Below the pieces are notes generated by a model. That model was not told where the DNA came from. It ran no database searches and saw only the letters and a list, made by a program, of their open reading frames with translations. Below, piece after piece: positions 1 to 5,060 of a DNA stretch of 5,060 nt (positions are counted from its first letter, which is position 1; each line of letters starts with the position of its first letter). Source of the DNA: Mariprofundaceae bacterium (GTDB lineage: Bacteria > Pseudomonadota > Zetaproteobacteria > Mariprofundales > Mariprofundaceae). Location of the stretch: the NCBI GenBank assembly GCA_013139875.1, contig WSZY01000177.1, positions 1 through 5,060 on the forward strand. The letters run 5' to 3'. The translations under genes and the position numbers were made by a program.

Positions 1-736
1 AGTGCGCAACCGGTTCGGCATCAACCTTTGCAAACACCTGGCCGGGGATCGGCTCAACTTTTATAATACGGGCAACAGGAATACCAGCCGGGAAGACCCC
101 TCCTGCTCCACTGGTTTGAAGAATAGAGCCCGCTTTCGGGGCATTTTCGATGGGTACGAAGTCAACCATGAGGCGGCTACCCTGACCTCTAACCAGTGCT
201 GCCAGTGTGCTGCCAGGCATGGTTACCGGGACAGCAATAGCGGCATCAAGAATAGTTCGCACAACGGCAGAGCCGGACTTGGCATGGTCGACAAGGCCAA
301 CCAGCCCATCGCTGGAGACAATAACATCATCAGGTGCTGCATTCCGGACAAGAAGAATCAGGCGTTGACTCATTTTATCAGGGCTTCGGCCCTGAACCTT
401 GGCCGCATGCCAGCGATAGCCCCTGATCTGTTGAATATCGAGCAGAGCCCTCAACTGCCGGTTCTCTTCACGAAGGCTTCGTACCTCCTGAGTCAGGATA
501 CCTTGTTGCTCCAGCCGGACAGTGGCATGCTGGTAATCGGATTGAAGCTGGCTACGCTCACGCAGCCAGAGCGACGTGTCCTGCCACCAGCGGCCGGGAG
601 CCTGAAGTACAGATAATAACGGAGCCATGCCAAGGTTGAGGCGCTGCCCGACGGGGAGCTGTTGAATTGATACGAGCAGGACAAGCAGCAGACCGGACCA
701 TGCCAGGATGCGTAGCGGAAACCTGCGGCGAGACAC
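1..736 (-). CDS. mreC: Rod shape-determining protein MreC (partial, C-terminus outside window)
   Basis: MreC is an inner-membrane-anchored periplasmic scaffold of the rod-shape elongation complex, linking cytoplasmic MreB filaments to the RodA/PBP2 peptidoglycan machinery. The 245 visible codons show the family layout: a basic N-terminus (MSRRRF), one membrane helix at about residues 8-24, a coiled-coil stretch at about 58-100 ending in REENRQLRALLD, then the beta-rich domain with matches such as SQRLILLVRNA, SSDGLVGLVDHA and GAGGVFPAGIPVARI. Family members are usually around 280-330 residues, so the C-terminal part lies beyond position 1. The start is GTG at 736-734. No ATG near the front would keep the membrane helix, and a GAGGAG ribosome binding site sits 6 bases upstream inside the end of mreB. 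It begins 3 bases after the mreB stop, so the two are surely co-transcribed. The identity rests on domain pattern and synteny. Confidence 0.93.
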   Translation of the reverse strand, partial: MSRRRFPLRILAWSGLLLVLLVSIQQLPVGQRLNLGMAPLLSVLQAPGRWWQDTSLWLRERSQLQSDYQHATVRLEQQGILTQEVRSLREENRQLRALLDIQQIRGYRWHAAKVQGRSPDKMSQRLILLVRNAAPDDVIVSSDGLVGLVDHAKSGSAVVRTILDAAIAVPVTMPGSTLAALVRGQGSRLMVDFVPIENAPKAGSILQTSGAGGVFPAGIPVARIIKVEPIPGQVFAKVDAEPVAH

Positions 737-739
737 GGA

Positions 740-1852
<1,113 letters not shown>

Positions 1853-1865
1853 TCACCAGAAACCC

Positions 1866-1884
1866 GTGACCTGCAAGGAGTCAC
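1866..1884 (-). repeat. Inverted repeat in the yjbQ-mreB gap
   Basis: GTGAC and GTCAC form a 5-base dyad around a 9-base centre, about 25 bases upstream of the candidate mreB -35 box. No T-run follows it on the minus strand, so it is not a good intrinsic terminator for yjbQ. It could be a weak operator or chance. Confidence 0.25.
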
Positions 1885-1910
1885 AACAACAGGCGCGAAT
1901 ATGTGTGGGA

Positions 1911-2330
1911 TCACTCTCCGAGAAGATGGAGTTGAACGTGCCTGTTCATCGAGTGGAGACGGTGTTCATAGAGGTAGATACCCTGCCAGACTCCCAGTGC
2001 CGGGCGCCCATCTGTAATCGGAATGCTGAGTGATACCTGCGTCAGTGCCATGCGGATATGGGCCGGCATATCGTCCGGGCCCTCTGCACGGTGATGGAAT
2101 ATCGGGTCACCGTCCGGTATCAGACGGGACATAAAGGCCTCCATATCCCGCAGAACATCCGGGTCGGCATTCTCCTGAATCATCAGCGAACAACTGGTGT
2201 GCTGGATAAAGAGATTGAGTAGCCCCGTCTCAATACTGCTTGCCGAGACCCACTGCACGACTTCACGGGTAATATCAGTCATGCCACGTCCATGCCCGTT
2301 CACGGTCAGCCGGTGTTGTAGCTGTCTCAT
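1911..2330 (-). CDS. yjbQ: YjbQ/UPF0047 family protein (putative secondary thiamine-phosphate synthase)
   Basis: This 139-residue protein has the full length and hallmark motifs of the YjbQ (UPF0047) family: HTSCSLMIQENADPDV at about 44-59, a His pair at 79-80 followed by EGPDDMPAHI at about 83-92, SLSIPI at about 101-106, and LGVWQGIYLYEHR at about 112-124. The conserved His and Glu residues (H44, E83, H91, H123 and neighbours) form the presumed metal/ligand site. E. coli YjbQ has been linked to a weak thiamine-phosphate-synthase-like activity, but the physiological role of the family remains unsettled, so the name should be read as a family label. The start ATG at 2330 overlaps the exonuclease stop as ATGA, and TGGAG lies 8 bases upstream, inside the preceding gene. 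Expression is probably translationally coupled to the exonuclease. No terminator with a T-run follows. Confidence 0.93.
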   Translation of the reverse strand: MRQLQHRLTVNGHGRGMTDITREVVQWVSASSIETGLLNLFIQHTSCSLMIQENADPDVLRDMEAFMSRLIPDGDPIFHHRAEGPDDMPAHIRMALTQVSLSIPITDGRPALGVWQGIYLYEHRLHSMNRHVQLHLLGE

Positions 2331-3088
2331 GAGTCAAACTCCAGCCAGACCGGCGCATGATCCGATGGCCTCTCCTTGCCGCGCTCAGCCTGATGAACAC
2401 CACCCGCTCCGGGGCTCAGTGCTGCTGTGGTCAGAATATGGTCAATACGGATGCCCCAGCCACGCTTAAAGGCATTGAGGCGATAGTCCCACCAACTGTG
2501 CATTGGCTCATCGGGATAGAGCTGCCGTATGCTGTCGTTCAGGCCAAGCTCCAGAAGTGAGCGAAACATCTCCCGCTCCGGCTCTGAGCACATGATCTTT
2601 CCCTGCCAGCGTTTCGGGTTGTAGATGTCGATATCGGCAGGCGCAATGTTGTAGTCACCCAGCACAACAAGCCTCTCGTGTTGGCTGAGCTCTGATTTCA
2701 GGTAGCCGTGCAAGGCAGACAGCCAACGGAACTTGTAGTCATACTTCTCCGAGCCGACCTCCTGTCCATTGGGAACATAGAGATTAATGATTCTCTGCTC
2801 ATCTATGGTTGTGGCTAGGAGCCTTCGCTGTGGATCATCCAGGCCCGGGAGATCTGTTTCGATTCCGGTTGCTTCGGATTTGCTGATAATGGCAACACCA
2901 TTATAGGTTTTCTGTCCTGAGAAGATGACACGGTAACCGGCAGCCTCAATCTCAGCCCGGGGAAACTTTTCATCCGGCACCTTGGTCTCCTGCAGGGCGA
3001 GAATATCAGGCTGATGTTCGCCCAGGAAACCGAGCACATGGGGCAGGCGAACATTCAGAGAGTTCACATTCCAGGTAACAATACGCAT
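2327..3088 (-). CDS. xthA: Exodeoxyribonuclease III (XthA/ExoA-type AP endonuclease)
   Basis: This Mg-dependent nuclease of the endonuclease/exonuclease/phosphatase fold cuts DNA 5' of abasic sites and has 3'-5' exonuclease and 3'-repair activity in base excision repair. From ATG 3088 it is 253 residues, near the usual 250-270. Catalytic elements visible: WNVNSL (N7), LQETK (E34), NLYVPNG (Y104), GDYNIAP (D145, N147), SWWDYR (about 198-203), RIDHIL (D216) and SDHAP (D243, H244). The intact active site separates it from Pseudomonas Crc, a non-catalytic relative. MRIVTWNVNS is the conserved family N-terminus, which is why 3088 is chosen, although no clear Shine-Dalgarno precedes it. A TTG at 3157 with a strong Shine-Dalgarno would add 23 non-conserved residues in frame. 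The stop TGA overlaps the yjbQ ATG by 4 bases. Whether the gene is xthA or exoA by local naming cannot be decided here. Confidence 0.94.
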   Translation of the reverse strand: MRIVTWNVNSLNVRLPHVLGFLGEHQPDILALQETKVPDEKFPRAEIEAAGYRVIFSGQKTYNGVAIISKSEATGIETDLPGLDDPQRRLLATTIDEQRIINLYVPNGQEVGSEKYDYKFRWLSALHGYLKSELSQHERLVVLGDYNIAPADIDIYNPKRWQGKIMCSEPEREMFRSLLELGLNDSIRQLYPDEPMHSWWDYRLNAFKRGWGIRIDHILTTAALSPGAGGVHQAERGKERPSDHAPVWLEFDS

Positions 3089-3154
3089 GTGGCTATGCTG
3101 ATTGATCCGGTCGGGTTGCTCAATCACCGGTTTAAACAGGCCATCAGACTCAGG

Positions 3155-3175
3155 CAATCACTCTCCTGCAGGAGA
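3155..3175 (-). promoter_or_regulatory. Strong Shine-Dalgarno plus TTG upstream of xthA, within a palindrome
   Basis: On the minus strand AGGAGA (3167-3162) is followed by GTGA and then TTG (3157-3155), in frame with the exonuclease. The Shine-Dalgarno is the 3' half of a perfect 14-base palindrome, TCTCCTGCAGGAGA (3162-3175), which in RNA could form a 5-pair hairpin with a TGCA loop that hides it. It may be the true ribosome entry for xthA with a 23-residue extension, or a controlled leader site. Function is inferred only. Confidence 0.4.
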
Positions 3176-3201
3176 CGGCATATGTATGGGGGGATCAGCA
3201 G

Positions 3202-3216
3202 TCAGGCAGTGCCTGA
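3202..3216. repeat. 15-base dyad in the xthA leader
   Basis: TCAGGCAGTGCCTGA has perfect 7-base arms around one central base. It could be a DNA operator half-site pair or an RNA hairpin in the exonuclease leader. A weaker GCTGC/GCAGC hairpin follows at 3218-3234. The stretch 3089-3362 otherwise holds no gene that can be supported. Confidence 0.5.
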
Positions 3217-3320
3217 AGCTGCCGTCCGAGCAGCGTGTACCGGCGTTCAGAGCCTCAAAAAAGAGCCTTGAATAACCTTCCGGGAGAGTGGTGAGCCGAG
3301 TCACATCATTAAATTCAGCT

Positions 3321-3348
3321 ATCATAGATAATAGAGGCATATTGTAAG
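3321..3348 (-). promoter_or_regulatory. Candidate promoter for xthA-yjbQ
   Basis: CTTACA (3348-3343; 4 of 6) and TATGAT (3326-3321; 5 of 6) are spaced by 16 bases on the minus strand, in an AT-rich patch between the divergent 71-residue gene and xthA. Transcription would begin near 3314, giving a leader of about 225 bases to the ATG at 3088. The plus-strand gene probably uses a promoter in the same patch, but no convincing -35/-10 pair was found for it. Confidence 0.35.
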
Positions 3349-3350
3349 CA

Positions 3351-3356
3351 GAGGAG
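3351..3356 (+). promoter_or_regulatory. Ribosome binding site of the 71-residue gene
   Basis: GAGGAG lies 6 bases before the ATG at 3363. This near-ideal site selects this frame over the overlapping alternatives in the same stretch. Confidence 0.7.
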
Positions 3357-3362
3357 AGCCAT

Positions 3363-3578
3363 ATGAATCTGTTCCGAGCTAAAAGAATTGCTGATGCTTT
3401 TTCCCAGATCGGGGGCTTCAGTGTTGAAAACCAGAGTGGAGCGATCTGTGTTGATTATCTTGGTAACAGGGCCTGTTTTTTCCATGAAGCCAGTTTCTGG
3501 TCTTTTATTTTTAGCCTTGCCCGTGCCAGTCATGAAGAGGGCCCGGTGGCCAGAATCGAGTCGAAACTGGCGGCATAG
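3363..3578 (+). CDS. Small hypothetical protein, 71 residues
   Basis: I do not recognise this protein. It is soluble-looking, with a basic N-terminal helix (MNLFRAKRIADAF), a short beta-like middle (GGFSVENQSGAICVDYLGNRACFF), an aromatic-rich amphipathic segment at about 42-54 (EASFWSFIFSLARA) and an acidic/basic tail (EEGPVARIESKL). No signal peptide or true membrane helix is evident, and the two cysteines are not arranged as a metal motif. The case for a real gene is strong local signals: GAGGAG 6 bases upstream, a start immediately after an AT-rich promoter-like patch, and a strong intrinsic terminator about 40 bases after the stop. It stands alone on the plus strand, divergent from xthA and convergent with the kinase gene, so it is probably its own transcription unit. 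Overlapping frames on both strands lack such signals. Confidence 0.7.
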   Translation: MNLFRAKRIADAFSQIGGFSVENQSGAICVDYLGNRACFFHEASFWSFIFSLARASHEEGPVARIESKLAA

Positions 3579-3618
3579 TTTTTATGCAGCACTCCTGATT
3601 TAAGCGGGTATAAGTTTT

Positions 3619-3652
3619 AGCCCGGCCTTTTCCATGGAAGGCCGGGCTTTTT
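3619..3652 (+). terminator. Rho-independent terminator after the 71-residue gene
   Basis: AGCCCGGCCTT (3619-3629) pairs perfectly with AAGGCCGGGCT (3638-3648) around an 8-base loop, and the stem runs into five Ts at 3648-3652. The stem is GC-rich and 11 pairs long. Read on the minus strand the stem is followed by AAAAC rather than a T-run, so it is a clear terminator only for plus-strand transcription. It may still act as a 3' stem for the convergent kinase mRNA. Confidence 0.9.
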
Positions 3653-3670
3653 ATTGGTTCTGCGGGCAAT

Positions 3671-5060
3671 CTATAAGCCTTTAATACATCGCTGAATCGC
3701 CCGCTTCATGGAAACGCCTGAACTGTAACGTTTCTCCGGATCTTTCTGCAGGGCTTTGTCGATAATATTGCGAACACTGGCCGGAATCTCCGGTCGGATT
3801 TTGCAGATATCCGGATGTTTTTCACTGATAATCTGATACGACAGTGTTGCGATTGAGTCATTGTTAAACGGCCGCTGCCCGGTCAACAGAATGAACATGG
3901 TTGAACCCAGTGAAAACAGATCAGAACGACCATCAACTTTCTGGCCGGACATCTGCTCCGGCGACATGAAGCTGGGCGTACCTAAAATGACCCCGGTTTT
4001 GGTTCTGCTGCTCGATGTGATGCGTGCAATGCCGAAGTCGGTAATTTTCAGCACTCCGGTTTTGGTATTGTACATCAGGTTTGCCGGTTTAATGTCCCTG
4101 TGGACTACCTCCTGCTCATGGGCATAACCCAGTGCATCGGCAATTTTTGCAACAATGTCGAGCACCTTCTCAATCGGCAGCAGCTTTCCGGGCCTGGCAA
4201 AACGACTCAAAGGGCTGCCATCAACGTACTCCATCGCAATATAGGATAGATCGTGTTCTTCCCCGGCATCATGAATGGTCACAATGTTCGGGTGATTCAG
4301 GCGTCCTGCAGCAGCGGCCTCATGGAAAAAACGTCCGCGTACATCTTTAATGGCGTCATCATCAAACTCCTGAGTTAAAGCCAGTGTTTTGATGGCCACA
4401 ACCCGGTCAATGGTCGGGTCACGGCCGAGATAGACAACACCCATCGCACCTTTACCAAGCTCTTTTTCAATTTTATACCGGCCCAGTGTTGGCGTATGCT
4501 CCATACCATCCATCAGTAGTGATGTCGGGCTGTAGGAGCTGCTTTTAAGCATGACATTCTGCTCCAGCCTGTCTGCTTTGCCACGACGGGTCGTTACATC
4601 CCTGAAACCCGGCTTGCAGGAAAGAATAAAATCGTACGCCGTAGATGCCTTTCCAAACTGGCGCTTGCGCTCGAAATCTATTGCCAGGTTATAGATCAGG
4701 TCGAGATTTCCATCGTTCACGGGCAGATTGCGATAACATGCCATTGCCTTATCAAGCATGCTCTGCTCCTGATAGGCCATGCCCAGCTCCCGATTGGTAT
4801 GGGCAGAGTCGGCCAGATGCTTCAGATGTTGTGCACTGTAGATGCGCCTGATTGTAAAAATGATATGTCCCGACAGTAACAGCAATACCGGAACAGCTGT
4901 CTGCAACCAGCTCTGCCTGGCAACCATCAGATACTGGCTGGCACCAAGCAGGGCACCAAGCATGATGAGTGAGATCAGTGTTGCAGGTAGTGCCCGCATC
5001 CGGGGAATAACCACGGAGAGATATATTGCAATGAGCAGCAGGAGAGCCATCTCAATCCAG
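3671..5060 (-). CDS. Membrane-anchored Ser/Thr protein kinase with TPR region (5' partial, CHASE2-type layout)
   Basis: The protein phosphorylates Ser/Thr on unknown targets, presumably in response to an extracytoplasmic signal. The frame is open through position 5060 (codons W-I-E precede the Met at 5050), so the N-terminus is missing. Numbering from that Met: hydrophobic segments at about 1-15, 22-43 and 50-67; two TPR-like helical pairs at about 84-110 and 116-148; a linker; then a complete Hanks kinase domain at about 190-455. Catalytic features: glycine loop GKGAMG (199-204), VAIK Lys221, helix-C Glu244, HRDIKPAN (317-324, Asp319), DFG (338-340), an activation loop rich in Ser/Thr (345-358), SPE (363-365), Asp377 and Arg441. 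All are present, so it should be active. Three terminal membrane helices before a cytoplasmic kinase are typical of CHASE2 sensor proteins; the CHASE2 domain itself is not in view. No phosphatase or FHA gene is visible nearby. Confidence 0.93.
   Translation of the reverse strand, partial: WIEMALLLLIAIYLSVVIPRMRALPATLISLIMLGALLGASQYLMVARQSWLQTAVPVLLLLSGHIIFTIRRIYSAQHLKHLADSAHTNRELGMAYQEQSMLDKAMACYRNLPVNDGNLDLIYNLAIDFERKRQFGKASTAYDFILSCKPGFRDVTTRRGKADRLEQNVMLKSSSYSPTSLLMDGMEHTPTLGRYKIEKELGKGAMGVVYLGRDPTIDRVVAIKTLALTQEFDDDAIKDVRGRFFHEAAAAGRLNHPNIVTIHDAGEEHDLSYIAMEYVDGSPLSRFARPGKLLPIEKVLDIVAKIADALGYAHEQEVVHRDIKPANLMYNTKTGVLKITDFGIARITSSSRTKTGVILGTPSFMSPEQMSGQKVDGRSDLFSLGSTMFILLTGQRPFNNDSIATLSYQIISEKHPDICKIRPEIPASVRNIIDKALQKDPEKRYSSGVSMKRAIQRCIKGL

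Noticed and set aside
2..616. Plus-strand open frame of 204 codons opposite mreC
   Set aside because: It is antisense to a frame with clear MreC motifs, has no recognisable domain, and is explained as a shadow.
2327..3088. Exonuclease considered as a Crc-type RNA-binding regulator
   Set aside because: Crc lacks the nuclease catalytic residues; here E34, D145, N147, D216, D243 and H244 are all present.
3158..3340. 60-codon minus-strand frame ending in TGA directly before the TTG upstream of xthA
   Set aside because: The product is unrecognised, no Shine-Dalgarno precedes it, and its start overlaps the candidate -10/-35 region. A leader peptide cannot be excluded, but evidence is too thin to annotate it.
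3315..3533. 72-codon minus-strand frame opposite the 71-residue gene
   Set aside because: No ribosome site precedes its ATG, whereas the plus-strand frame has ideal signals and a terminator.
3388..3603. 71-codon plus-strand frame overlapping the 71-residue gene in another phase
   Set aside because: The upstream AAGAAT is a poor ribosome site compared with GAGGAG before 3363, so the first frame is preferred.
3619..3652. Terminator considered as bidirectional, also ending the kinase transcript
   Set aside because: On the minus strand the stem is followed by AAAAC, not a T-run, so only plus-strand termination is supported.

Overview
The window is an ordinary chromosomal region of a proteobacterium with mid-range GC content. 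It has six protein genes: five on the minus strand in two blocks, and one small plus-strand gene between the blocks. No mobile element, CRISPR array, tRNA or rRNA is visible. The source lineage is uncertain. MreB carries motifs ([47 protein letters not shown]) that look closer to alpha-, zeta- or deltaproteobacterial MreB than to enteric MreB. A zetaproteobacterium-like or other deep-branching proteobacterium is therefore a reasonable guess, but it rests on remembered family patterns, not a search.

Block 1 reads right to left from about 3350 to position 1. A candidate promoter near 3321-3348 is followed by a leader of about 220 nt containing several inverted repeats. Then come exodeoxyribonuclease III (xthA/exoA type), a YjbQ-family protein joined to it by a 4-base ATGA overlap, a 133-base gap with a good promoter candidate, then mreB, and mreC starting 3 bases after the mreB stop. 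mreC runs off the window at position 1. MreB and MreC are core parts of the rod-shape elongation machinery; the usual partner mreD would be expected just outside. The DNA-repair nuclease and YjbQ form a separate two-gene unit that merely precedes mreB.

The centre (3363-3578, plus strand) holds one small protein gene of unknown function. It has a textbook ribosome binding site and a strong intrinsic terminator, so it is probably a monocistronic unit divergent from the exonuclease.

The right part (3671-5060, minus strand, 5' end missing) is a membrane-anchored Ser/Thr protein kinase. It has three hydrophobic segments, then TPR-like helices, then a complete Hanks-type kinase domain with all catalytic motifs. 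The layout resembles CHASE2-type sensor kinases whose extracytoplasmic sensor would lie outside the window.

No clear new biological system is apparent. The points most worth a second look are the dyad-rich exonuclease leader with its strong Shine-Dalgarno/TTG, the orphan 71-residue protein, and the sensor-TPR-kinase architecture.
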